From an uncultured Actinomyces sp. (GTDB taxonomy: Bacteria > Actinomycetota > Actinomycetes > Actinomycetales > Actinomycetaceae): DNA of 23,671 nucleotides. The notes beneath the pieces were generated by a model that saw nothing but the letters and a program-made list of their open reading frames with translations, did no database searches and had not been told where the DNA came from. The translations under genes were made by a program, and so were the position numbers. How positions within the stretch are numbered: position 1 is the first letter of the stretch; every line of letters begins with the position of its first letter. Location of the stretch: contig CAKAPY010000003.1 in the NCBI GenBank assembly GCA_916719935.1, positions 1 to 23,671 on the forward strand, in the 5' to 3' direction. Shown piece after piece: positions 6,796 through 14,565 of this stretch.

Positions 6796-9462
6796 CTAGT
6801 GCCCAAAGCTCCATTTTTCAGTCTGCCCTGGGTGGCAATCCCAGATATGAAGGACAGTCCCATTCTCTGAAGAGTCCTCGCGAACTGCCAGACATTTCCC
6901 AGTCTGGACATTCTGGAATTGCCCATCAGGCAGGTGCTTCCATTGCTGGGTTGGTGCCGGGACACAATCCCACAGGTGAACCGGAGTGCCATTCGCGTTG
7001 CGTTGCTGATAGACGTCCAGACACTTTCCTTCAATGCTGAGTTTGCCCTGATCAAAGGTGACCCTCTGCGCCTCGATTGGCTCTGACTGTCCATCTGCGC
7101 CATTTGTGCGGGTGCAATCCCACAACTGAATGCGTCGGCCGTTCAGACTTGCGGCATCCCACAAATCCATGCACTTTCCATTGCCATTGACCAGCGAACC
7201 CTGCTCGGCTCCCGTTGCGGGCACATCACTCGCGTCCTTTGCGTGGTCAATGTTCGGCAGCGAAGTATTCGCATCGCGATTCTCAACTTGAGGCTTCGGA
7301 TCATCCTTTTGGGTATAGAAGAAATCCCAAACCGACAGCTCGTCTGCCGTGAAGTTCACGGTGAGCTGTCCCTGGTCGTTGGTCTTCACGGTGAAGGGAA
7401 TCTCGCGAGCACGACCACCGTCAACCTCGGGACTGACCGCATACAGGTGCGCGGGAACCTCACCGTCACCAATCGTGTAGGAAACAGGCAAATTGACCAA
7501 AGTTTCGGGCGCTGCCGTAGGATCACGCCACTTATCGTCATTGTCCTTCTCGAGGTTAATGAGGTGAAGAACCTGCGTATCACCATTAGTCATGGCGTTT
7601 GCCCAAATGGTGTTTGCGCTTCCGTTGGAGCTGACATTGTGACCTTGAATCGAAACCCCACGACTGACGCGGTGCAGATCGGGACCATAAAGCACGTTTT
7701 CATAGGCGGTGATCACGTTGTAGTAGTTGCGCAGCCACTCTTGAAGGTCGTTGCTCATGAACTTGATGCGGTCAGGGAAGAAGGGGCCGTTGAGCATATT
7801 GTTGTCTTGCCCAAGCTCCAGATGATGTGCACCATTGGCTGCAAAGATCGCATCGGCCAGTTGAACCGAGGGCGTATCAAAAGAAGACACGGTCAGTGAG
7901 TCAATGTTGATACTGCCGTGGTCGCCTTGATCAAGCTGGTAGGTAATGGTGTGAGTTCCCTTATCCAACCATGTGCTTCGTGCTTCACCGGTACTCCAGC
8001 GGCTCCAGATATCTTCATTGGGCAGGTTGGTCTCACTGGAGCCCATGTACATGACGCCAATCTTCTGACCGTCAACATAGACACTACGCACTGCCATATC
8101 ACCGGTCGCATTCGCCCAGCGCAACACCAGACCGTAGTTTCGACTTTCGGTCACATTCACACGGAAACTGATGGCATTACCGCGCCACTGGGGCTGCTCG
8201 ACGAAGCCTCGTCCCTGGTATCCGCCATGATCCGAGGCCGTCGGAAGTCCCGCGTGGGCCGCATCTTCTGCCTCGTATCGAACTCCCGTCACGGAATCAG
8301 AGTTCATGTAGGCGGCAACAACCGCACTCTTCCCGTTGGATTCCTTGCGCTGACGCTCAAGGTAATCCGCAAGATTTCCATTCAAGGCCTGGCCTCCCCA
8401 CAGTTCTGTGTAGAGGTAGTCAGCTTTGGACTGAGCAAGCTGCGTCGACCCGAAGCTATCTACGGCATTCAAGCCAACGGGCTGACGTGTCTGCTCAGAT
8501 GTTTCGTTCACCAAGCTGGCAAATCCAGCCTCAAGATCAACGGAGTTCCCGTTGACATCCCATGCACCCTGGGGATTGCCCAGTTGGTCGATATGCGTCC
8601 CCTCAAAACCCAGGGCGATCTGTTTTTTGTACTGATCGATCATGTGCTGACGCCACTGAACATTCTGCAGGTTCATCATGTGCAGGGTTGTGTCCTGCTG
8701 GCCGGGAATCATGACGCTTGTCCACGGAACGCGCGTGTTGCCCTCTCCGCGAATCGAGATCGCCCAATCACTGCTGACACCGTGGTCCTGATATCCCTCA
8801 AGGGCTGCGTAGCTCATCGAGTACGGAAGCGAGGCAACGCCAGCCTTATCTCCAGACGTAATGAATTGCTTGATGACATCCGAGGAGAAGTTCCACTTTT
8901 TCCAGTCGCTCCATTGATCAGCAACCTGGTTATTTTCATAGCGCACGGGGTCTTCGTGGCGCCACATCCAGTCGTAGTACTGAAGCGAATTGATGTGATA
9001 GTCCTGAGCCAGCTGATTGATGACCTCATCGGTCTTTCCACTCAGATCGGCTGAATAGTTACCCAGGTAGCCGAAGCGCGGGTAGCGGGTCCAGGTGCTG
9101 GAAACATCGATGGCTGTATTCGCTTGAGAATCTTCTGTATCAACCTCGACGAGGTATCCCGTGAAGTCTGTCTGGGGCGGGGTGAAAGTCCAGGTTGTCT
9201 TTCCATCTGCCGAGGCCTGGGTACTGAAGTGATCAACTTCCTTCCCCAAGTGCTTGAGAGAGAAGTTCACCTCTCCATTTCCCTGGGTCTGCGCGGTAAC
9301 TGTCACGGATTGACCCGGTGCGTAACGCGCTCGATCAACACTCACTTTCGTCACCCGAGGGGCAGCTTCTGCCTGATACTCGGCGCCAAGAACGGTAGCC
9401 GTCCCTGCAAGTACACCGGCGGTCAGTAGTGCCCCGATTCTCTTTGCGGTTCCAGTCCGCAT
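6796..9462 (-). CDS. Secreted GH66 dextranase or cycloisomaltooligosaccharide glucanotransferase with CBM35-like insert and ricin-type lectin tail
   Basis: This extracellular enzyme should attack alpha-1,6-glucan (dextran). Of 888 residues, 1-34 are a signal peptide, probably cut after AEA. An Ig-like N-domain spans about 35-125. The GH66 barrel carries the nucleophile Asp292 in GFEGTHIDQLG and the acid/base Glu353 in YTELWGG. Residues 395-530 are an insertion starting YEAEDAAHAG that resembles a CBM35 domain, placed as in Bacillus CITases; ordinary streptococcal dextranases lack it. The GH66 fold then resumes (about 535-715). Residues 752-888 form a three-repeat ricin-type beta-trefoil with repeated C-x-D/A and LWDC motifs. 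I prefer the ATG at 9462 (GAGGA, 8 bases upstream) over ATG 9468 or GTG 9477. Endo-cleavage and cyclisation cannot be told apart from sequence alone. It has its own terminator and a LacI-type box upstream. Confidence 0.92.
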   Translation of the reverse strand: MRTGTAKRIGALLTAGVLAGTATVLGAEYQAEAAPRVTKVSVDRARYAPGQSVTVTAQTQGNGEVNFSLKHLGKEVDHFSTQASADGKTTWTFTPPQTDFTGYLVEVDTEDSQANTAIDVSSTWTRYPRFGYLGNYSADLSGKTDEVINQLAQDYHINSLQYYDWMWRHEDPVRYENNQVADQWSDWKKWNFSSDVIKQFITSGDKAGVASLPYSMSYAALEGYQDHGVSSDWAISIRGEGNTRVPWTSVMIPGQQDTTLHMMNLQNVQWRQHMIDQYKKQIALGFEGTHIDQLGNPQGAWDVNGNSVDLEAGFASLVNETSEQTRQPVGLNAVDSFGSTQLAQSKADYLYTELWGGQALNGNLADYLERQRKESNGKSAVVAAYMNSDSVTGVRYEAEDAAHAGLPTASDHGGYQGRGFVEQPQWRGNAISFRVNVTESRNYGLVLRWANATGDMAVRSVYVDGQKIGVMYMGSSETNLPNEDIWSRWSTGEARSTWLDKGTHTITYQLDQGDHGSINIDSLTVSSFDTPSVQLADAIFAANGAHHLELGQDNNMLNGPFFPDRIKFMSNDLQEWLRNYYNVITAYENVLYGPDLHRVSRGVSIQGHNVSSNGSANTIWANAMTNGDTQVLHLINLEKDNDDKWRDPTAAPETLVNLPVSYTIGDGEVPAHLYAVSPEVDGGRAREIPFTVKTNDQGQLTVNFTADELSVWDFFYTQKDDPKPQVENRDANTSLPNIDHAKDASDVPATGAEQGSLVNGNGKCMDLWDAASLNGRRIQLWDCTRTNGADGQSEPIEAQRVTFDQGKLSIEGKCLDVYQQRNANGTPVHLWDCVPAPTQQWKHLPDGQFQNVQTGKCLAVREDSSENGTVLHIWDCHPGQTEKWSFGH

Positions 9463-9640
9463 TCTCATGTTCCTCACTCTGTAGTTCTATGGAATTTCAG
9501 CGAAAACAGCCCTTCCGAGCTTCGGCGTCACGGTATAGAAATCACCTGAAGGCATTCAGAGCCAAAACTGAGGAAACAATTAGGTAGATCGGCTCTTAAA
9601 ACGGTTCATTTTCGTATCGATAAATCATTGAGAGAGCACC

Positions 9641-9700
9641 AAAAAAGCGCAGAAAATACGCTCTGACCTGTACTAATAAATATCAGTGCAGGTCAGAGCG
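9641..9700 (-). terminator. Hairpin ending the GH66-GH13 operon
   Basis: CGCTCTGACCTG (9659-9670) pairs with CAGGTCAGAGCG (9689-9700), and the stem extends by ACT/AGT after one imperfect position. On the minus strand TATTTT and then a run of six T follow. It sits about 95 bases past the GH13 stop. It could equally lie in the leader of the secreted GH66 transcript if that starts further upstream. Confidence 0.7.
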
Positions 9701-9710
9701 CTAAAAAGGC

Positions 9711-9722
9711 GAATACGTATTC
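9711..9722. promoter_or_regulatory. LacI-type operator upstream of the secreted GH66 gene
   Basis: GAATACGTATTC is a perfect 12-bp palindrome centred on CG, identical to the box at 20085-20096 beside the lacI-type gene. On the minus strand the wider context, TGATGAATACGTATTCG, also matches the third box at 11 further positions around the core. It is about 250 bases upstream of the GH66 start. Confidence 0.7.
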
Positions 9723-9792
9723 ATCAATTCTCAGGAAAACCGCGATTTCCCAAGGGATTCAAAGGTGAATGGTCTCACCAGTTGACATGCGC

Positions 9793-11535
9793 CTAACGAA
9801 GAAAGACTCGTGCCCTCCACGGAGCAAGGGGCGCATCCATCTCTTCCCAGACATTTGCATTGGTCAGAACTGGAACAAACTCCGGTGCGGCCTCGGAAAT
9901 TTCTGAAGGAAGCGACGGCTGGGCATCACGCGAGGAAAGATTTGCAATAACTACCAGCTCGCGTTCACCTAGAACTCGACGATATGCGAAGATTTCACGG
10001 CTCCCCGCATCGATGCGCTCAAAACTTCCGTTGGCAACTACTGCCAAGCGGTGACGCAATTCGATCAGAGCCTTGAAATAGGCAAAGACCGAGGTCGGAT
10101 CACCCACCTGCTCGGAAGCGTTAATCACCGGGTAATTCGGATTGAGCGCAATCCACGGCGTGCCCGTAGTGAAACCAGCATGCGCAGAACCATCCCACTG
10201 GACGGGAGTTCGCGCATTATCACGCCCCATGGCACGCAGACCGGAAAGAACAGCCTGAGGATCTTCCCCGCCTTCCACGGCCAGGCGATAGTAATTCGTC
10301 GATTCAATGTCTTCGAAGTCCTCAATTCCTTCGAAAACAGTATTCGACATGCCAAGTTCTTCACCCTGATACACGTAGGGAGTCCCGCGAAGCAGGTGAA
10401 GCGCGGTTGCCAGCGCGGTTGCACTGTCATACCAATACTTTTCATCTCCGAAACGGCTCACAGTCCTGGGCTGGTCATGGTTGCACAGGTACAGACTGTT
10501 CCAACCCCTCTCGGCAAGGCCTTCTTGCCAACGCGTCAGGCAATCAGCAAGATCTCCCTCTTCCAAGGTACGGCGGCCAAACTTCCCTTCGGGAAGCCCC
10601 AGAATCACGTGCTCAAATTGGAAGATCATATTGACTTCACGCCGTGCGGGATCAGAATACATGTGCGCGTTTTCTAGAAAGACACCGGGAGTCTCTCCAA
10701 CGGTGAAAAGAGCACCACGACCATCGAACACCTCGCGATGCATTTCTTGAAGAAATTCATGCAGGCGCGGGCCTTCCATATAGAAGGGGCTTCCGTCAGC
10801 CAGAGCTCGACCAGGTGCAGGAGTTCCATCAGGCAGTCCCGGGACCTTCGAGATCAGGTTAATAACATCCATACGGAAGCCATCGACACCGCGGTCAAGC
10901 CACCAGCGCATCATTTCGTAGACGGCCTGGCGAACTTCGGGATTCTCCCAGTTCAGGTCAGGTTGCTGCTCCGCGAATAGATGCAGGTAGTACTGCCCAG
11001 TTGTCGGGTCATACTTCCAGGCCGGACCCGAAAAGAAAGATTCCCAATTCGTTGGTTCCGCTCCGGGGGTTCCTCCTTCAAAACCTGGACGCGGGTCACG
11101 CCAGTAATACCAATCGCGCTTGGGATTATCCAGTGACGAACGCGATTCAACGAACCACGGGTGCTCATCCGACGTATGGTTGACAACTAGGTCCATGACC
11201 AGTTTCATCTCTAGGGCGTGAACGTCTGCGATGAGCTCATTGAAGTCGTCCATGGTCCCAAAAGCGGGATCAATATCTTGGTAGTCACTGATGTCGTAAC
11301 CGTTATCGGCCTGTGGTGATCGATAGATCGGTGAAAGCCACAGGACATCAACACCCAGCTCTTTCAGATATCCCAGTCGAGAGCGGATTCCCTGAAGGTC
11401 CCCGACACCATCACCATTGGAGTCTTGGAATGAGCGCGGATAGATCTGATAGACAACCGCGCTCTTCCACCATTCATCAGTTGAAAGCTCGCTGAGGGCA
11501 TTGGTTTTGGGAAGTGAAGCCTCAGAGAATAACAC
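9793..11535 (-). CDS. GH13 oligo-1,6-glucosidase-type alpha-glucosidase
   Basis: This intracellular exo-enzyme (580 residues) should release glucose from the non-reducing ends of isomaltooligosaccharides. It opens WWKSAVVYQIYPRSFQDSNG (22-41). The catalytic residues are the nucleophile Asp223 in GFRMDVIN, the acid/base Glu281 in TVGETPG and Asp354 in NHDQPR. VMDLVVNHTSDEH (113-125) is conserved region I. Val224 right after the nucleophile is typical of enzymes with alpha-1,6 preference, where maltases have other residues. QPDLNWENP (191-199) is also characteristic of the oligo-1,6-glucosidase group. There is no signal peptide. I chose GTG 11535, with GCAGG 6 bases upstream and a 14-base overlap with the GH66 gene. 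An ATG at 11601 would overlap it by 80 bases and add basic residues foreign to the family. Confidence 0.92.
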   Translation of the reverse strand: MLFSEASLPKTNALSELSTDEWWKSAVVYQIYPRSFQDSNGDGVGDLQGIRSRLGYLKELGVDVLWLSPIYRSPQADNGYDISDYQDIDPAFGTMDDFNELIADVHALEMKLVMDLVVNHTSDEHPWFVESRSSLDNPKRDWYYWRDPRPGFEGGTPGAEPTNWESFFSGPAWKYDPTTGQYYLHLFAEQQPDLNWENPEVRQAVYEMMRWWLDRGVDGFRMDVINLISKVPGLPDGTPAPGRALADGSPFYMEGPRLHEFLQEMHREVFDGRGALFTVGETPGVFLENAHMYSDPARREVNMIFQFEHVILGLPEGKFGRRTLEEGDLADCLTRWQEGLAERGWNSLYLCNHDQPRTVSRFGDEKYWYDSATALATALHLLRGTPYVYQGEELGMSNTVFEGIEDFEDIESTNYYRLAVEGGEDPQAVLSGLRAMGRDNARTPVQWDGSAHAGFTTGTPWIALNPNYPVINASEQVGDPTSVFAYFKALIELRHRLAVVANGSFERIDAGSREIFAYRRVLGERELVVIANLSSRDAQPSLPSEISEAAPEFVPVLTNANVWEEMDAPLAPWRARVFLR

Positions 11536-13117
11536 GAAGAACCTGCCAAACTTGTAACGGCGGAAGATCCACCTTTGCCTGCGCTCCCTCACAGTGAACA
11601 CGAAGTTCTTCTAGGTGTCCACTACCATCTGGGTCCGCCACAAACACGCGGGGAATGCGCCCGGCACAGCAGCGCAATGTCAGGCGTCCACCCTCAACAA
11701 GAATCCCCGAACGCTTCGGCCCATCCCATAGGGTGTCCTTTTGCCCCACTAGGTTAATGAGGTGAACAACCAATCCGTGACGGGTCGTCGTTACTCGCCT
11801 CCACACTGCCCCTTCCATAGGATCTTCCGTCACACGCAGATTGTCGTAGGCAACCTCGACATCCTCATTCAATGGGCCAGCGAATGAATCAGTTACTTCC
11901 GCAATGTACGGATCCATCAGGATCTCATCGTGCTCAACAAGGAAGTCATACCAGCGCTTGAGCATCTCCACGGTGGTGTCAGCGACCTCGTGGTTATTCA
12001 CATAGTAGGGGTCGACGAGGACCTTCCCGCCTTCTCCCGCCAGAAGCTGGGTTGCTCCGTGAGAGAAGAGCGTCGCCATGGTGAGCTTATTCGCCTGCTC
12101 TGATTCTTCTGTCGAGGCCTTGGAGTAGACGCTTTGATACGCCGCAAGAACCACGGGCTTACCTTGCGCAACGCTTCTGGCCCGAGACGCAACACCCGCG
12201 AGCGCACCCAGCGTAGTGATGGGAGCCCAGGGTTCGATGTACACGGCATCTTGGGAAGTACCAGCAGTGGCCCACGTTGGGAAGTCATTGACATTGTTAA
12301 AAACCAGGACAGTGTGTGGAAGTCCATCGCGCGCAGCATTGATCATGCGCGTGAAGCTCTGCGACAAGTCGATAAATTCTCCGTCGGCACGAGTTGCATA
12401 CTTTGGGTATCCGTATTGATCGAGGTGGAATCCCTGGAACCCCACCTGCTCAACGCACTTTTGAAGGTCACTGATGAAGTGTGCAAGCCATCCCCGAGCG
12501 GCGGGGTCGACAATCTGAAGGAAACCACCCAGCTCATAGGGTGTCCCATCACATTGCATCAGTGCAGCATCCTTCCACTGGTCCCACTCTTCATTTCCGA
12601 CGCCATAGACAGCGGCGTATCCGAATGAGCGAGATCCAGCCTGCGCCAGCGCACGGATCAGGCGACGAACTGTTTCCAGCGAAATCGGTTGGTCAAGAGG
12701 ATCGAAATAGGTCTCTCCTCCACCTATAAGATCCGCGTGGCGGTAGGCCCAGTCGTAGAACTGAATGCCGTTGAGGTGCAGCTTGCGCGCAAAGCGAGCT
12801 ACGGCCTCGACATCCTTATCGGGGGCATAGCTTGCAACGAAACCGTAGCGAAGTCGCTGACGAGTATCACCAAGAACCTGAAGAGCGGTGGAGGCAAGGA
12901 CCTCATCCCCATCACACAGCAGAACGCCGTATCCGCCCTCTTCCAAAGTGCCGAAGGCCACCGATTCACCCAGCGGGGGTTCGGCCTCGGCAATAACGAC
13001 TCCCAGGTGGGTCAGACGCAAGGTGGCGGCGGGAGGAAGGGGCGAATCGGCAACGATGTCGATGCGTACCTCGTCTTTGACCTGAAAGGCCGCGGACACG
13101 GGAAGAAGTTCGAACAT
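11522..13117 (-). CDS. Intracellular GH66 enzyme (dextranase-like), without CBM35
   Basis: This is a second GH66 protein, 531 residues, with neither signal peptide nor carbohydrate-binding modules, so it should act in the cytoplasm on imported alpha-1,6-glucans. The barrel shows GIQFYDWAYRH (117-127), the nucleophile Asp233 in GFQGFHLDQYGYP and the acid/base Glu295 in YIEPWAP. At the place where the secreted paralogue carries its CBM35-like insert, this protein passes directly from VVLAAYQSVYSK (322-333) to the next barrel segment. An Ig-like N-domain (about 1-85) and a C-terminal beta domain (about 420-531) are present. ATG 13117 has AAAGGA 9 bases upstream. The gene starts from a divergent promoter shared with ROK and heads an operon with the GH13 gene. 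Whether it hydrolyses linear or cyclic substrates is not visible. Confidence 0.88.
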   Translation of the reverse strand: MFELLPVSAAFQVKDEVRIDIVADSPLPPAATLRLTHLGVVIAEAEPPLGESVAFGTLEEGGYGVLLCDGDEVLASTALQVLGDTRQRLRYGFVASYAPDKDVEAVARFARKLHLNGIQFYDWAYRHADLIGGGETYFDPLDQPISLETVRRLIRALAQAGSRSFGYAAVYGVGNEEWDQWKDAALMQCDGTPYELGGFLQIVDPAARGWLAHFISDLQKCVEQVGFQGFHLDQYGYPKYATRADGEFIDLSQSFTRMINAARDGLPHTVLVFNNVNDFPTWATAGTSQDAVYIEPWAPITTLGALAGVASRARSVAQGKPVVLAAYQSVYSKASTEESEQANKLTMATLFSHGATQLLAGEGGKVLVDPYYVNNHEVADTTVEMLKRWYDFLVEHDEILMDPYIAEVTDSFAGPLNEDVEVAYDNLRVTEDPMEGAVWRRVTTTRHGLVVHLINLVGQKDTLWDGPKRSGILVEGGRLTLRCCAGRIPRVFVADPDGSGHLEELRVHCEGAQAKVDLPPLQVWQVLRVIL

Positions 13118-13221
13118 GGGATTTAATCCTTTCACTGCACCAGCCCTCACCCTCGTTAGACTCCTCTGCGTCATCGCAGTGCGTCTCTTCGTGAGGTGGT
13201 CATCATTGGCCACTGGAGGTT

Positions 13222-13250
13222 ATTTCACCAAATAAAAATACTTGCGTCAA
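13222..13250 (-). promoter_or_regulatory. Promoter of the intracellular GH66-GH13 operon
   Basis: On the minus strand TTGACG (13245-13250) and TGAAAT (13222-13227) are spaced by exactly 17 bases. The -35 box lies inside the palindrome at 13238-13254. Confidence 0.6.
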
Positions 13251-13254
13251 GTAT
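13238..13254. promoter_or_regulatory. Palindromic operator between ROK and the intracellular GH66 gene
   Basis: ATACTTGCGTCAAGTAT is a perfect 7-bp inverted repeat around a 3-base centre. It covers the -35 boxes of both divergent promoters, the position expected of a repressor site. The adjacent ROK protein is the natural candidate to bind it. No other full copy was seen in the window. Confidence 0.7.
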
Positions 13255-13271
13255 GTGATCTATAGTGTAAT
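13242..13271 (+). promoter_or_regulatory. Promoter of the ROK regulator
   Basis: TTGCGT (13242-13247) and the good -10 box TGTAAT (13266-13271) are 18 bases apart. The -35 box overlaps that of the divergent GH66 operon. Confidence 0.5.
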
Positions 13272-13310
13272 TATTCAGTTATTTATTTTGTTTTGTGAAG
13301 AAAGGCGCTC

Positions 13311-14444
13311 ATGATGGGGTGGCAGCCTCAGGATGAACTCGCACAGAGCGTCGCGCTCGAGGTCCTTCTTCACGGGCCAGTCGGCCGCTCCGAGTTGGCT
13401 CGCCGACTGTCACTCGCGCCAGCAACTCTCACGCGAATTAGCGCCGACCTCATTGCCTCGGGACTCCTCACCGAAGTACGGACCACCCGCACGGGAATAT
13501 CCGGCCGACCCTCGATCCCCCTAGCCGTCGTTCCCGATAGCCATCATTTCCTGGGAATCAAAGTTGCCGACGACTGCCTCACCGCTGCGGTCATCAACCT
13601 GAAGGCACAGGTCTTAAGCTACGATCATCTTCCTCTTCCCACACACTCCCCCAAGGACGTTGCTGAGGGCATTGTCTCCTTGGCACGCCAGGCCGAAAAA
13701 AGTTTCCGCATCGATGCGATTGGCGTGGGTATCGGCGGTGTTGTCACAGATCAGGGCATCATCCGATCCGCGCCCTTCTTGGAATGGGAAGATGTCGATC
13801 TTGTCGCTCTTTTGCGCGAATACACCAAAATCCCTGTTTTCGTCGCAAATGATCTAACGGCCTATACGCAGGCGCAGCACTGGTTTGATCTGGGTGCACA
13901 GCACCGGAATTTCGCGGTTCTGACCTTGGGCGTCGGCACCGGTTATGGCTGCGTTGCAAACGGGCGGCCGCTAGAAAACCAGGATTCAGGCATCGGTTTG
14001 GTCGGGCACTGGCCCCTGGATCCCCTAGGCCCACTGTGCTCACAAGGGCATCGCGGCTGCGCAGAATCCATGCTGACAACCCCCGCGATTACCCGCTCCA
14101 TCTCTGAAGCACTTGGACGGGAAGTCACCCGGGATGAAGTTATTTCTTTGGCAGAGTCCGAAGATCCTGCTGTTTCCGCCGTCTTGCGCGCGTCCGGATT
14201 AGCGCTCGGACGTTTGATCGGCGCGATCGCTAATCTGACAGCTCCAGAAGTCGTCATCATCGGCGGTGAAGGCGTTGCTTTGGCCTCGCTGAGCAATCGA
14301 TGGATGCGCCAGGGCTTGGCGGAAACCCGCGACCCACGAGCGTCGCTGGTCAAGATCGAGTTGGCCTCGCCAGCAAATGAGACCTGGTGCCGGGGAGCGG
14401 CGGTTATCGGGCTCCAGGGCTACGTGTCCAAACGTCGCTCCTAA
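13311..14444 (+). CDS. ROK-family transcriptional regulator
   Basis: This is a sugar-responsive repressor, 377 residues. Residues 8-60 form a winged helix-turn-helix (SELARRLSLAPATLTRISAD). The rest is a ROK sugar-kinase-like fold. The ATP motif is degenerate (GIKVADDCLTAAVINL, 82-97), as in regulators rather than kinases. VANDLTAY (178-185) keeps the Asn-Asp pair of the sugar site, GVGIGGVV (138-145) is conserved, and IIGGEG fits the C-terminal motif. The zinc motif normally reads C-x-C-G-x-x-G-C-x-E; here it is C243-S-Q-G-H-R-G-C-A-E, so the second Cys is Gln245. ATG 13311 and ATG 13314 both suit the AAAGG upstream. The divergent position over a palindrome implies control of the GH66-GH13 operon, probably by an isomaltooligosaccharide or glucose signal (inference). 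Confidence 0.9.
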   Translation: MMGWQPQDELAQSVALEVLLHGPVGRSELARRLSLAPATLTRISADLIASGLLTEVRTTRTGISGRPSIPLAVVPDSHHFLGIKVADDCLTAAVINLKAQVLSYDHLPLPTHSPKDVAEGIVSLARQAEKSFRIDAIGVGIGGVVTDQGIIRSAPFLEWEDVDLVALLREYTKIPVFVANDLTAYTQAQHWFDLGAQHRNFAVLTLGVGTGYGCVANGRPLENQDSGIGLVGHWPLDPLGPLCSQGHRGCAESMLTTPAITRSISEALGREVTRDEVISLAESEDPAVSAVLRASGLALGRLIGAIANLTAPEVVIIGGEGVALASLSNRWMRQGLAETRDPRASLVKIELASPANETWCRGAAVIGLQGYVSKRRS

Positions 14445-14497
14445 GAACGACTCGGTACTAACAGCACAACTCCCTCTTCCTGCCTCGTAGGCACAAA

Positions 14498-14533
14498 CTT
14501 GGGGGCACCGGCCCACACACCGACGCCCCCAAG
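14498..14533. terminator. Hairpin between convergent ROK and permease genes
   Basis: CTTGGGGGC (14498-14506) pairs with GCCCCCAAG (14525-14533), and a 3-bp inner stem follows. No long T run follows on either strand, so this is a weaker candidate bidirectional terminator for the ROK gene and the ABC operon. Confidence 0.55.
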
Positions 14534-14565
14534 CAACTCACCACCCAACTTTTAGGGTCAGGATT

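Larger units (their letters stand above)
9463..9792. other. Regulatory gap between the GH13 gene and the secreted GH66 gene
   Basis: This 330-base AT-rich gap holds the GAATACGTATTC box (9711-9722), the hairpin at 9659-9700 and about 190 bases of leader for the secreted GH66 gene. I found no clear -35/-10 pair: TATACC near 9530 is the best -10 candidate on the minus strand but has no good -35 box. No open frame of note is present. Confidence 0.5.
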
